Shown: positions 40,576 to 51,472, counted from the stretch's first letter. The stretch: DNA of 64,000 bases from an uncultured Lachnospiraceae bacterium (GCA_947623805.1 CANQHZ010000002.1:1-64000), one strand, 5' to 3'. Made by a program: numbers and translations. The notes: generated by a model from the letters alone, not told the origin.

Positions 40576-42024
40576 GTGGACAATCCATTGATAAAAATTA
40601 AAAAATTTAAGGGTATAAGAAGTCTTAGCATAAGGATTTTCCTGATAATAATGATAGCGGGACTTATCCCCTGCGTCATACTTCATCATGGCATACTGGG
40701 GCGCTATATGGACAATGCGGTCACTGTGAAGACAAACGAGGTGCAGACGCAGGTGAGGATTATCGCGGACCATCTGACTACATACAATTATCTTCTTGAC
40801 AACAGCAGTGAAGTGGTTAATGCGGAGCTTTCGCAGCTTTCCAACCTGTATGACGGCAGAGTGCTTATCGTCAATGGCAGTCTGCGTATTATAAAGGATA
40901 CATATGCCATAAGCGAGGGCAAGACACTTATATCGGAGGAGATTATAAAGTGCTTAAAAGGCGGCGGCATTTCGAGCAGCCTGCGCGATGAGCGCTACAT
41001 AGAGATAATAGTTCCCATTGAGGAAAAGCAGGATGATGTTTCACGCATAATCGGCGTAATGCTCACCAGTGTGTCAATGGAGGGCATACTTTCAAGCTAT
41101 GAGTATCTGCAGAGCAGGGCGCTGCTCATAGAGATACTTGCGCTGGTTATTATATTTGGGATTGCTGTGTTTATGAGCCGTTTCATACTGCGCCCGTTTG
41201 ACAAGATTACGGATGCGATAAATGAGGTGAAGAACGGTTTTACAGATGAGGAGATAAAGGTCACGGATTGTCTGGAGACGGAGCGCATAGGCGATGCCTT
41301 TAATCAGCTTATGGGCAGGATGAGGGCGCTTGATGCATCCAGACAGGAGTTTGTCTCAAATGTATCGCATGAGCTGAAAACGCCGCTTGCATCCATGAAA
41401 GTGCTGGCTGATTCGCTGCTTGCGCAGGAGGATGTGCCTGCAGAGCTTTACCGTGAGTTTATGGAGGATATTACCACTGAGATAGACAGGGAAAACAAGA
41501 TTATTACGGATTTGCTTTCGCTGGTGAAGATGACGCGTACCGCGGCGGATATGAATGTGGAAGTGGTAGACATAAATGCGCTGCTGGAGCTTATGCTGAA
41601 ACGGCTGGGACCTATTGCGGCAAGGGCGAATATAAAGCTTATATTTGAGAGCCGCAGGCAGGTAAACGCGGAGGTTGATGAAGTTAAGCTGACTTTGGCA
41701 CTGTCTAATCTGGTGGAAAACGGTATTAAATATAATACGGAGAATGGCTGGGTGAAAGTGGTGCTGGATGCGGACCACCAGTATTTCAGCGTGGAAGTGT
41801 CGGACAGTGGGATTGGAATTCCGAAAGAGGCGATTGAGCACATATATGAGCGGTTCTATCGTGTGGATAAGTCACATTCGAGAGAAATAGGCGGTACGGG
41901 GCTTGGGCTTGCCATCACGCGGAGTGCGATACTTATGCACCGCGGTTCTATTTTGGTGGATAGCGAGGAAGGTAAAGGGACTTCCTTTACGGTCAAAATT
42001 CCGTTGACGTATATTGCCAGTTAG
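40576..42024 (+). CDS. Sensor histidine kinase (HAMP, HisKA, HATPase)
   Basis: FVSNVSHELKTPLASMKVLADSLL, NLVENGIKYN, HSREIGGTGLGLAI. Confidence 0.95.
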   Translation: MDNPLIKIKKFKGIRSLSIRIFLIIMIAGLIPCVILHHGILGRYMDNAVTVKTNEVQTQVRIIADHLTTYNYLLDNSSEVVNAELSQLSNLYDGRVLIVNGSLRIIKDTYAISEGKTLISEEIIKCLKGGGISSSLRDERYIEIIVPIEEKQDDVSRIIGVMLTSVSMEGILSSYEYLQSRALLIEILALVIIFGIAVFMSRFILRPFDKITDAINEVKNGFTDEEIKVTDCLETERIGDAFNQLMGRMRALDASRQEFVSNVSHELKTPLASMKVLADSLLAQEDVPAELYREFMEDITTEIDRENKIITDLLSLVKMTRTAADMNVEVVDINALLELMLKRLGPIAARANIKLIFESRRQVNAEVDEVKLTLALSNLVENGIKYNTENGWVKVVLDADHQYFSVEVSDSGIGIPKEAIEHIYERFYRVDKSHSREIGGTGLGLAITRSAILMHRGSILVDSEEGKGTSFTVKIPLTYIAS

Positions 42025-42093
42025 GTTTCTGCTTAGTCTGTGCGGATTTTGCGGTTATCGTTATTCGGTTTTGGTTTGGAAGTGGAGAGAAAT

Positions 42094-43035
42094 ATGGGCG
42101 TGAAATCAATAATGAGGTATATGGTCTTCACATTTGCGGCTGTGCTGTGTATCGTGGCGCTGGGAGCCTGCGGGGCTGAAAATAAGAACGGCGGTACGCC
42201 TGTGGAGATTTCGTATCTGAATAATGATGAGACAAAGCTTGTGAAAGAGACGCATTATTTACAGGGTGCGGATGTGAAAGAGATGATTGTCGAGGTGCTG
42301 ACGCTTCTTTGCTGTGTGCCTGAGAACAAGGAACTTAAAGCGACGATTGCGAGCAATATAAATGTTGTCAGTTATTCTTTTGACGGCGAGCAGGTGACGG
42401 TCTCGTTGGGTGAGAAGTACAGGGATTTGTCGAGGACGACGGAGGTGCTTACGAGAGCCGCGATTGTGAGAAGTCTTACGTCAGTACCCGAGGTGAATTG
42501 TGTACTGCTTACCATAAACGGTGAGCCGCTTATGGACGGGAGCGGGACGCCTGTAGGAGTTATGACGGCCGATATGTTTGTGGACAGCGCCGGGACGCGC
42601 CAGGTTGAGGCTGCCAGCAAGGTTACTTTGAAGCTTTATTTTGCGAATGAGGACGGAGACGGACTTGTCGAGATTAACAGGGAGCTTGCGCATGACGCCG
42701 ACGTTTCTAATGTGCCTATGGAGAGACTGGTGATAGAACAGCTTATCAGCGGACCTGTGAATGACGAGTCTTATCCTACCGTTAATCCTGATACCAAGAT
42801 TTTGGGAGTTACTGTCAGGGATGGGGTTTGCCATGTTGACTTTGACGGGACGTTTATGACGCCAATCAACAATGTGTCCAGCGATGTGACGATTTATTCG
42901 ATTGTCAATTCTTTGGCGGAGCTTAGCAATATAAATAAGGTGCAGATTTCCATTGATGGAAGTACGAGCGGTAAATTCAGGGATAAATATGATTTGAGTA
43001 CCGTGTTTGAGAGAAATCTGGAGCTTGTAGAGTAA
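42094..43035 (+). CDS. GerMN-domain lipoprotein
   Basis: Lipobox-like VALGACGAE; two spore-germination GerMN-like repeats. Confidence 0.85.
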   Translation: MGVKSIMRYMVFTFAAVLCIVALGACGAENKNGGTPVEISYLNNDETKLVKETHYLQGADVKEMIVEVLTLLCCVPENKELKATIASNINVVSYSFDGEQVTVSLGEKYRDLSRTTEVLTRAAIVRSLTSVPEVNCVLLTINGEPLMDGSGTPVGVMTADMFVDSAGTRQVEAASKVTLKLYFANEDGDGLVEINRELAHDADVSNVPMERLVIEQLISGPVNDESYPTVNPDTKILGVTVRDGVCHVDFDGTFMTPINNVSSDVTIYSIVNSLAELSNINKVQISIDGSTSGKFRDKYDLSTVFERNLELVE

Positions 43036-43062
43036 GTCAGTGAGGGAGGAACATATGACTTT

Positions 43063-45222
43063 ATGAAAAGGCCACTATGCGTAGTCTGCATAGCGTTTGT
43101 GGCAGTTGTCTTTGTATGTTTGCGGCTTAGCCCGCCGTCTGTGTGCGAGAGCGTGGCGGATGGCGGGGAAGCGGTTTATATTGGAGAGGTCTGTCAAAAG
43201 GAATATAAGAATGACAAATTGATGATTTACTTGAAAGATGTCAAAATTCAATCCGGCATATTCGGTCAAAATGTCTTTGAAACAAATTCTTTGCAGAAAA
43301 TTTCAGGAATAATCTGTTATCTAAAAAATCCCTTATTAAAAAAAGAACCGAAACAAGGCGCTGTGATAGCTGTGAAAGGTGTCACAACGTATTTTGACGT
43401 GCCGAGGAACCATGGTGAATTTAATGCGATGCTTTATTACAAGACGCTGGGGTATGATTTGGCTGTCTACGGTGCTGAGATTTTGGCTGAGAGCAGCGCA
43501 TATTCGCGTTATGGTGAGATGCTGTATCGGATAAAACGGCGCTTGGAGAAAGCTTTGGATATGGCGCTGGATGATGAGGATGCGGGCGTTATGAAAGCGA
43601 TTTTGCTGGGAAACAAGTCCGAGATGGCGACGGAGGCAAAGGAGCTGTATAGGCAGAGCGGTATTTATCATATTTTTGCCATATCGGGGTTGCATATAAC
43701 GATAATCGGAATGTCGCTTTACAGACTTTTAAGGAAAGTGCGCCTGCCGGCGGGAGCGGCGATTGCTTTATCGGTTTTTGTGATGTTTTCGTATGGCGAA
43801 ATGGCAGGGATGAGCGCCTCGGCTGTCAGGGCTGTGATAATGTTTGCCGTGAAGCTGCTTGCAGGATTTTTTTGTAGAAGCTATGATATGCTTACGGCAT
43901 TGGCGTTGGCGGCTGTGCTGATACTTATGGAGCAGCCGTTGTATATTCTTCATACTGGATTTTTGCTGTCGTTTTCGGCGATAGTAGGCATTTGCTTTTT
44001 TTCCAACACTGTGTTGGTGCATCTGCCGATATTTCTGTGCGCTTATTATGAATTTCCAATATACAGCTATCTGATAAATCTTATTATAATACCTGTGATG
44101 CCTGTTTTGATGTGCTCGGGTATATTTTGCATATTCTGCGCGCTGCTGCCTATAGGAAAGGCGGGAGTGTTGTTGGCGTATATGTTTGGCGGAGTGTGCC
44201 ATATCATATTGAAAGTGTTTGAGATTTTGAGCGTATTTTCACTAAAGCTGCCGTATGCGCAGTGGATAACAGGGCGGCCTGATGACTGGAAGACAGTATG
44301 TTATTGTGCGGTATTGCTTTTTATCGCGTATGAGGGAAAGAGGCTTGTATCGGCGGTCAAGGTGATGCTTGTGGTTGCCGCCGTGGTGTTGCTGACGTCA
44401 AATACGGCGGGAGCGCTGAAAATATCCTTTCTTGATGTGGGACAGGGGGATTGTATCTACATAGAAACGTCTGACCGTAGACATTATCTGATAGACGCGG
44501 GCAGTTCATCGGAGAGCGATATTGCGCAATATACGCTTGCGCCGTTTTTGAAATACTCTGGCGTATCACGGATAGACGCGGTATTTATCACTCATCTTGA
44601 CAGCGACCATACATCAGGTATAAAAGAGCTTTTGAAAGAAAATAAAGGCATAGAGATAGGCCAGATTGTATTGGCGGAGGCGGCGATAAAGGATGATGCT
44701 TACTATGAACTTTTAGAGCTATGCCGGTCAGACGATATTTTGGTGAAAACGGCAAAGGCGGGAGATACATACGCGCTAGGTAAGGATACTGAGCTTGCAG
44801 TCCTACATCCGACAGCGGATTATGAAACGCAGTCGCGGAATGCATATTCGTTGATTATGCGCCTTGAATACAGAGGTTTTTCGGCGTTGTTTACAGGCGA
44901 CGCGGAGGCAGACGGAGAAGTCGCGACGGCTCGATACTTGACGCGTACAGGGAAAGGCGCAGATATATACAAAGTCACGCACCACGGCTCAAAATATTCA
45001 AACACGCAAGCTCTGCTTGAAGCAGCAGGCCCCAAGCTGGCAGTAATTTCATGTGCAGAGGACAATAGCTATGGACATCCGCATGCCGAAGTCATAGAGG
45101 CGTTAAACAGCATAGGCAGCAAAGTCCTTATTACCAAAGACACGGGCGAAATTACAGTTACAGTCGACGACGGACGTGCCGCGATTTCTGTTATGAATAA
45201 TGAAGCGCTCGTGGAAAAGTAA
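43063..45222 (+). CDS. comEC: ComEC/Rec2 competence protein
   Basis: ILLGNKSEMATEAKELYRQSGIYHIFAISGLHITIIGM; C-terminal metallo-beta-lactamase domain FLDVGQGDCIYIE, THLDSDHTSG. Confidence 0.95.
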   Translation: MKRPLCVVCIAFVAVVFVCLRLSPPSVCESVADGGEAVYIGEVCQKEYKNDKLMIYLKDVKIQSGIFGQNVFETNSLQKISGIICYLKNPLLKKEPKQGAVIAVKGVTTYFDVPRNHGEFNAMLYYKTLGYDLAVYGAEILAESSAYSRYGEMLYRIKRRLEKALDMALDDEDAGVMKAILLGNKSEMATEAKELYRQSGIYHIFAISGLHITIIGMSLYRLLRKVRLPAGAAIALSVFVMFSYGEMAGMSASAVRAVIMFAVKLLAGFFCRSYDMLTALALAAVLILMEQPLYILHTGFLLSFSAIVGICFFSNTVLVHLPIFLCAYYEFPIYSYLINLIIIPVMPVLMCSGIFCIFCALLPIGKAGVLLAYMFGGVCHIILKVFEILSVFSLKLPYAQWITGRPDDWKTVCYCAVLLFIAYEGKRLVSAVKVMLVVAAVVLLTSNTAGALKISFLDVGQGDCIYIETSDRRHYLIDAGSSSESDIAQYTLAPFLKYSGVSRIDAVFITHLDSDHTSGIKELLKENKGIEIGQIVLAEAAIKDDAYYELLELCRSDDILVKTAKAGDTYALGKDTELAVLHPTADYETQSRNAYSLIMRLEYRGFSALFTGDAEADGEVATARYLTRTGKGADIYKVTHHGSKYSNTQALLEAAGPKLAVISCAEDNSYGHPHAEVIEALNSIGSKVLITKDTGEITVTVDDGRAAISVMNNEALVEK

Positions 45223-45553
45223 AATGAAGTCGGATGAAAATTATTAAAAATAAATAATTTGTAAATAAATTAAATATAAGAGATTGAAATTATTGCATGT
45301 TGGTGTTATTATAATTAACAGGAAAAGCATGTAAAAATCTGCTTTTTTGTTGCAAATTGCACAAAAATGTACATGGGTAAATTGATTGACGGTTAAGATG
45401 AAAAACACGGTTAAGTGCCTTAAAATCCGATGAAAATATGGCAAAAGCCAATAAATACGTTTACAGACTGTCGGTTATAACGTATAATATAAAATAAATA
45501 TATATTATAAATACATGTGCAGTACATAAATTAAAAGTTCGGAGTGACGAGAT

Positions 45554-47260
45554 ATGCGTTTAACTATTCAACCAAAAAGAATAAGCAAAATAAGATTGGG
45601 AGATTTGCTCGTGCAGAGCGGGTCCATCACGGCGGAACAGCTTGAGATAGCGCTTGCCAAGCAGAAACAGCGAAATATGAAGCTGGGTGAGGTCCTTGTA
45701 GATGAGGGCGTTATCACGGAGGATGATATAGCGACAGCTCTCTGCAAGCAGCTTAATCTTGACAGGATAGACCTGCAGAACATCAACATAGACAGGTCGG
45801 TAACAGCGCTTATTCCTGTCGGGCTGCTCAAAAAATATATAATGATGCCGTTCGCGTTTAGCGAGGAGAACAAAAACACGCTCAGGGTTGCGATGGAAAA
45901 TCCGCTCGACACATACGCGCAGGAGGATATTTCCATAGTTACGGGGTATCAGGTAGAGCCTTTCGTGGCCACTACGCGAAGCATCATGCTTGCGATAGAC
46001 AGGTATTACGGGCAGGACGAAACAAGGACCGCTCTCGACCGCTACGCCAAGGAGAAAAAACTTGACGTGGAAAAAGACGAACACGAGGAAGAAGACGTAA
46101 ACAGTTCGCCGATAGTAAAGCTTGTCAAAGAGATGATAGACCTTGCCGTGCGCCAGAGAGCGTCGGATATACATATAGAGCCTATGGAAGAATATATCCG
46201 AGTGCGTTATCGTATAGACGGCGTACTTCAAAACAAGGCTAAGTACAACGTATCGGTTCTTCCGTCCATCATTGCACGTATCAAGATAATCGGCGGCATG
46301 GATATTTCCGAAAAGAGAAAACCTCAAGATGGACGTATTACGCAGGTAGTAGACCATGTGGAGTACGATATTCGTGTATCAATACTTCCGACTGTATTCG
46401 GTGAGAAAGTGGTTATGCGACTTACCGCTAAGATGGCGCTCACGAGGGAAAAAAGTCAGCTTGGACTAAAGCCTTATGAGCTTGAGCAGTTTGATTACAT
46501 TATCAAAAATCCGCACGGCATACTGCTCGTTACGGGGCCTACGGGAAGTGGTAAATCTACTACACTTTATACGGCGCTCAGTGAGCTGAATACGAGCGAT
46601 GTAAATATCATTACGGTAGAGGACCCTGTCGAGGCGAATATAGACGGTATCAATCAGGTGCAGGTCAATCCCAAGGCGGAGCTTACGTTTGCAAGCGCGT
46701 TGCGTTCGATATTGCGACAAGACCCGGATATAATCATGATAGGTGAGATACGAGATACAGAGACGGCAGCGATAGCCGTGCAGGCGTCTATCACGGGCCA
46801 TTTGGTGGTAAGTACCCTGCATACCAATTCCGCGGCAAGTTCTATCACACGACTGGAGGATATGGGCATAGAGTCATATCTGATAGCAGACTCAGTCATA
46901 GGCGTTATCGCGCAGCGACTGGTGCGCCGCCTCTGTCCTGTGTGCAAAAAGCCGCGTCTTGCGACAGACGAGGAAAAGGAATTTATGCAGCAGGATATAA
47001 GCAAGGACATTACGATATACGAGCCGTGCGGCTGCCCTAAGTGCGACGGCACGGGCTACAAGGGGCGTATCGGTGTATACGAGATTATGAAGATGACGCC
47101 CTCGCTCAAGAGAATTATCAGTAAGCGTGAGGGCGCTGACGTATTGAAAGAGCAGGCTATGAAAGAGGGCATGAGGACGCTTAGGATGAGCGGTTCAGAG
47201 TATGTGCTTGACGGCACTACTTCTATGGCGGAAGTTGTAAGGATTTCATTTGACATATAA
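45554..47260 (+). CDS. pilB: Type IV pilus assembly ATPase PilB/GspE
   Basis: LLVTGPTGSGKSTTLYTALSELN, AIAVQASITGHLVVSTLHTNSAASSITRLEDMG; zinc-binding CPVC...CGCPKCDGTGYKGR. Confidence 0.95.
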   Translation: MRLTIQPKRISKIRLGDLLVQSGSITAEQLEIALAKQKQRNMKLGEVLVDEGVITEDDIATALCKQLNLDRIDLQNINIDRSVTALIPVGLLKKYIMMPFAFSEENKNTLRVAMENPLDTYAQEDISIVTGYQVEPFVATTRSIMLAIDRYYGQDETRTALDRYAKEKKLDVEKDEHEEEDVNSSPIVKLVKEMIDLAVRQRASDIHIEPMEEYIRVRYRIDGVLQNKAKYNVSVLPSIIARIKIIGGMDISEKRKPQDGRITQVVDHVEYDIRVSILPTVFGEKVVMRLTAKMALTREKSQLGLKPYELEQFDYIIKNPHGILLVTGPTGSGKSTTLYTALSELNTSDVNIITVEDPVEANIDGINQVQVNPKAELTFASALRSILRQDPDIIMIGEIRDTETAAIAVQASITGHLVVSTLHTNSAASSITRLEDMGIESYLIADSVIGVIAQRLVRRLCPVCKKPRLATDEEKEFMQQDISKDITIYEPCGCPKCDGTGYKGRIGVYEIMKMTPSLKRIISKREGADVLKEQAMKEGMRTLRMSGSEYVLDGTTSMAEVVRISFDI

Positions 47261-47286
47261 AAATATAAGCGGCATGGGGGATAGAG

Positions 47287-48501
47287 ATGACAAAGTACGG
47301 ATATCAGGCGATAAATAAGCTTGGAAAGGTGATTAATGGCGTTATTGAGGCGGAGACTGAGGATGAGGCGCTTATCAGTATAAAAAGTCAGGGACTGACG
47401 ATTATAGAGATTAAGCAGCAGAATCTTTTGACTCAGGATATAAACATAGAAATCGGCGGCTGGCCAAGTCCGCGTGACCTTAGCGTTATGTGCCGACAGT
47501 TTGTGAGTATGAACAAGGCGGGCGTTACGATTATTGAGACGCTTAGGATGCTTTATGAGCAGACGGAGAATAAGCGCTTGAAAGAGGCGCTGCGCGAGGT
47601 CAGGCTTGGCATTGAAAAGGGTGATACGCTGGCGCAGGCTTTGTCGGCGCATCCCAAGGTATTTCCGAGTATCATGATTAATATGGTGGCGGCGGGCGAG
47701 GCGTCTGGTACGCTGCACATTGCCATGGAGAGGGTTTCCACGCAGCTTGAACGTTCGAGTCATACGCGGTCGCTTGTTAAAAAGGCGATGATTTATCCGA
47801 TTGCCGTATTGATTATTGCGATTATTATTTCGATTGTTATGCTTGTAAAGGTTATTCCGTCGTATGAGGATATGTTTTCGCAGTTGGGGACGGATTTGCC
47901 TTGGATTACGAAGTTTTATGTATTTTTGAGTGATTCGCTGATTGCGCATTGGCTGTTGGTAGTGATTGCTGTGATTGCCGCTGTAGTGGGAATCAGCGCG
48001 TTTGCAAAGACTGATTTGGGCAAGCATTTCTTTGGGAAGATTGCGCTGCAGCTGCCGATTATTAAAAATCTGGTGATTAAGTCTGCGTCATCGCAGATGG
48101 CGAGGACTATGGGGACTTTGATGGGTTCTGGTGTTTCTTTGGTGGAGGCTACTAATATTGTGGCGGATATTATGGGGAACGTGTATTTTAAGGAGGCTTT
48201 GAAGCAGGCGGCTGAGCAGGTTTCGATTGGTATGCCGCTGTCGCGGCCGCTGGAGGATTGCGGGATGTTCCCACCGATGGTTTATCATATGCTGAGGATT
48301 GGAGAGGAGTCCGGTAATACGGAGGAGATGCTGGATAAGCTTGCCGATTATTATGATGAAGAAGTGGAGATGGCGGTACAGTCGCTGATGGCGGCGATGG
48401 AGCCGATGATTATTGTGGTGCTGGCGGTTGTTGTTGGAGGACTTGTGGCGGCTTGTATGGCGCCGATGTTGACGATGTATCAGGCGTTGGATACTATGTA
48501 G
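47287..48501 (+). CDS. pilC: Type II secretion/type IV pilus inner-membrane protein PilC/GspF
   Basis: Duplicated GspF domains, GEASGTLHIAMERVSTQLERS, GEESGNTEEMLDKLADYYDEEVE. Confidence 0.94.
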   Translation: MTKYGYQAINKLGKVINGVIEAETEDEALISIKSQGLTIIEIKQQNLLTQDINIEIGGWPSPRDLSVMCRQFVSMNKAGVTIIETLRMLYEQTENKRLKEALREVRLGIEKGDTLAQALSAHPKVFPSIMINMVAAGEASGTLHIAMERVSTQLERSSHTRSLVKKAMIYPIAVLIIAIIISIVMLVKVIPSYEDMFSQLGTDLPWITKFYVFLSDSLIAHWLLVVIAVIAAVVGISAFAKTDLGKHFFGKIALQLPIIKNLVIKSASSQMARTMGTLMGSGVSLVEATNIVADIMGNVYFKEALKQAAEQVSIGMPLSRPLEDCGMFPPMVYHMLRIGEESGNTEEMLDKLADYYDEEVEMAVQSLMAAMEPMIIVVLAVVVGGLVAACMAPMLTMYQALDTM

Positions 48502-48611
48502 AAAAAGTATGTTGATGTGGGAGTGCTTAGGCAGATTTAGGGGAAAAATTCTAATATATTCCAAGCAGTGAGTAAGATAGAAAGGATTAAAGAGGGGAGG
48601 GCGATTTTTGT

Positions 48612-48887
48612 ATGAATGATTATAATTATAAAGTGATTGCAAAGTTGAGAGAAGATTTATCTTATAATGAGAGGCAGTTTATAGGCGAGAAAATAGAATC
48701 ATTGAAACAGAAGATGAATATTGTGAAGATGGGAAATGATACGTATTGTAAGGCGCAGCCTATAGTGAATTACGATGATTTTGGACCCGTGGGCTTTTTC
48801 TTTGTTGAACTGGGTGAGTTTAAGGAGTATTTTTCAAAATTGGAGTATTACAATATGTGGAGGGGAGAAGTAGACGTTGCAGTTTGA
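48612..48887 (+). CDS. Hypothetical protein upstream of VapD-like gene
   Basis: 91 aa; overlaps the next ORF by 11 bp. Confidence 0.6.
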   Translation: MNDYNYKVIAKLREDLSYNERQFIGEKIESLKQKMNIVKMGNDTYCKAQPIVNYDDFGPVGFFFVELGEFKEYFSKLEYYNMWRGEVDVAV

Positions 48888-49281
48888 TGACAGGCTAGAA
48901 TTGGTTGGCATGAGAGGGAGATTTCAGACTGGGGTAGTGGTATCGTTTGATTTTATTTATGATGATTTAAAGCGTTACTACTCACAAACATCGCCGCAGG
49001 GGGCTTATGCGGTTATTGAACGAGCGTTTGTTAGTGAAGGTTTTCAGAAACTTGGGGACAGCGATTATAAGCACGATACGATGAATGAAGCAATGGCACT
49101 GAAGATTATTGCGGATTTTGCGAAGAAAGAAAAGTGGTTTCCTGTTTGTATAAAGAAAGTTATAGTGAGTCCTAATGTGCCGAATTTGGATATTTCAAAT
49201 GATATAAGGGCGTTTTATACGGATGATGAGTGGAAAAGGGAAAAGGATGCGGAGTATGGTATAAAGGTAAGGAATACGTAA
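48877..49281 (+). CDS. VapD/Cas2-fold-like protein (putative endoribonuclease)
   Basis: FDFIYDDLKRYYSQTSPQGAYAVIERAFVSEGFQKLGDSDYKHDTMNEAMALKIIADFAKKEKWFPVCIKKVIV resembles the VapD pattern. Confidence 0.55.
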   Translation: MQFDDRLELVGMRGRFQTGVVVSFDFIYDDLKRYYSQTSPQGAYAVIERAFVSEGFQKLGDSDYKHDTMNEAMALKIIADFAKKEKWFPVCIKKVIVSPNVPNLDISNDIRAFYTDDEWKREKDAEYGIKVRNT

Positions 49282-49305
49282 TTTTCTTTGGGTAGGTGGT
49301 AGGGA

Positions 49306-49399
49306 GCCGAATTTGTGCGAAACAGTACAAATTCGGGGCTTGGGTACGCAAGCGCAAATCGCCACGTATTTTGTATGTTTCACACAAATTCTTATGTTG
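49306..49399. repeat. Dispersed palindromic repeat family R, copy 3
   Basis: gccgaatttgtgcgaaacagtacaaattcgg...gccacgtattttgtatgtttcacacaaattcttatgtt. Confidence 0.7.
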
Positions 49400-49517
49400 T
49401 TGTAATTGTAGCGTTATGGAGAATCCTCTTTTTGGAATTTCTGTCTTATGAGTTGATTTTGCAATGCAGATGGCATTAAGGAAGTTTTATAATATATGTC
49501 GATTAGGAGTGAAAATA

Positions 49518-51398
49518 CTATTGCTTGTGCGGCTGCCATACCTTCTCTCTGTATGTGCTGTTGCCAAATAAAATATCATAATCTACGATTTTATAATTCT
49601 GTACTGCCTCTGTTTGGATATCATTATATATCTTGAGAGGATTTCCGTTGTTATCTTCTACCAGATATCTTGTGTTTGTTTTTAATATTTCTTTTTCATA
49701 TTTCAAAATCTGTGTCATATCGGATTCCGGCAAGCTTGCATATTCAAGGATAATCTGAGGCAGATAGTTAATGTTTTCACCTGTAAATTCTACTTTTTTG
49801 TTATTAAAATTGCTCCACATTATTACAGGAACAGAATATTGGCGTTTTGTTGTATCATAATCATTGTCATCCAGTCCAAGCGCTCTCAAAGAATTATATG
49901 TCATGAAAGGAAAATGGTCCCCATACATTATAATGACTACAGGTTCATCAATATTTTCAAAATAATCTACAAGCTGTGCAAATGCTTTTCCTGCGAGGTA
50001 AATACCGTTGATACAGTTTACCAGTTCATTATAATCGCTTTCTGATACATAATCTTTATCCATTGTTATATCAATCGGATATGGATAATTATTATTTGGT
50101 TTGATTTTATATTCCATTGCCATTGTATGGTTCGCTACAGAAACAGCAAAGATGAATTTGCGACTGCATGTTTCGTCCTCATATTCCTTAATTATTTGTT
50201 TTGAGAGACTCTCATCCGATATGAATACGGAATATATATCTGTATAATCCATGCTATCCTCAAAAATAATCTTGTCAAATCCAAGTTTAGGATATATCTT
50301 ATCTCTATCGTACATATTCCCATAATAAGGATGGATAAATGTAGTTTGGTAATCAAGTGCATGAAAATAATCAACAAGCGACGGCATTTTACGTTGGCGA
50401 AATTTTATATGTATTCCTGTATCCGACATGAAATACTTTGTATTTAGTCCGGTCAGGCATTCCAATTCAGAACTTACAGTACCTCCTCCGTAAATATTAG
50501 TGGAAAGATATCCTGTTGAACAGTCAGGTGCCAGTCTTTTATATGCTTCCATAGGATCTAATGAAAAAGCAATATGTCCGCCTTTTATATTGTCAGTATT
50601 CCACCAGGATTCATTCATAATTATAATAATATTAGGATTCTCATGTGAAATATTTGTCTGAATGTTATCTGATAAAAAATACTCATAACCTGCTTTGGGA
50701 TTTTCATTGTACGAGCCGTTATATTTATCGTCTTTTAAAAATTCATAAAGCAAATATTGCACATGTCCTGTATCAGATATTCCACTTCCGTCTATTATTT
50801 GTGACTTTCCCACCGTTTTTATATATGACAAAATGTATATTAACATTATAATGAAAAGGACTGTTGCCATACCTAAACGTTTCATTAGTTCTTGGATTTT
50901 ATTATTGTGTTCTTTATACGAAATTTTTTTATGAATAAAGCATAAAATAATTCCTGATATAATAAAGAAAAGAAAACCGCACGCAGTCGCAGTCTGCTTA
51001 CTGCTTAAATTAAAATCAAGACTGTGAAATGCCAGTCCCGCCGCTTCTGTAATCCTCAAATCATCAAGTCTAAAAAGTTCATGGCGTAAAGCATATTTAA
51101 TAGAACTTGCATAACTTAATATTAACGATAACATTGATACGACACTGATGCTTAAGCCTGCTTTTCCGGTTATGAACCCAATAATAAATGTTGTAACTGT
51201 TATCACGATACTCTCAAATATATAAATATTATCATTAATGTTCAAAGCCTGGAAATAAAAAAATGAATGTTTTGGCTGAATTAAAAAATAATCCATTAGG
51301 TATGGCGTGCATATTGTAAAAATTAGCAGTAGAATAGATAAAAATAAATAATATATAATTTTTCGGAAATTAACTCTTTTTTTTGCTATGTTATACAT
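49518..51398 (-). CDS. LTA synthase-like sulfatase/phosphoglycerol transferase family membrane protein
   Basis: 5 N-terminal TM helices; NIIIIMNESWWNTD, STNIYGGGTVSSELECLTGLNTKYF, VVIIMYGDHFPF. Confidence 0.88.
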   Translation of the reverse strand: MYNIAKKRVNFRKIIYYLFLSILLLIFTICTPYLMDYFLIQPKHSFFYFQALNINDNIYIFESIVITVTTFIIGFITGKAGLSISVVSMLSLILSYASSIKYALRHELFRLDDLRITEAAGLAFHSLDFNLSSKQTATACGFLFFIISGIILCFIHKKISYKEHNNKIQELMKRLGMATVLFIIMLIYILSYIKTVGKSQIIDGSGISDTGHVQYLLYEFLKDDKYNGSYNENPKAGYEYFLSDNIQTNISHENPNIIIIMNESWWNTDNIKGGHIAFSLDPMEAYKRLAPDCSTGYLSTNIYGGGTVSSELECLTGLNTKYFMSDTGIHIKFRQRKMPSLVDYFHALDYQTTFIHPYYGNMYDRDKIYPKLGFDKIIFEDSMDYTDIYSVFISDESLSKQIIKEYEDETCSRKFIFAVSVANHTMAMEYKIKPNNNYPYPIDITMDKDYVSESDYNELVNCINGIYLAGKAFAQLVDYFENIDEPVVIIMYGDHFPFMTYNSLRALGLDDNDYDTTKRQYSVPVIMWSNFNNKKVEFTGENINYLPQIILEYASLPESDMTQILKYEKEILKTNTRYLVEDNNGNPLKIYNDIQTEAVQNYKIVDYDILFGNSTYREKVWQPHKQ

Positions 51399-51416
51399 AA
51401 TGTTCCTTCATTACAA

Positions 51417-51445
51417 ACCGCCAAGGGAAAATATCCCTTGGCGGT
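51417..51445 (-). terminator. Terminator-like hairpin after pilin cassette 1
   Basis: accgccaagggaaaatatcccttggcggt. Confidence 0.7.
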
Positions 51446-51472
51446 ATTGTGACAAGTATTGCTATTCAATTA

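Noticed and set aside
45560-46357. 265-aa minus-strand ORF opposite pilB
   Set aside because: Antisense to conserved pilB; composition is not protein-like.
47056-48027. 323-aa minus-strand ORF opposite pilC
   Set aside because: Low-complexity Arg/Asn/His-rich translation fully antisense to a clear pilC gene; coding-shadow ORF.
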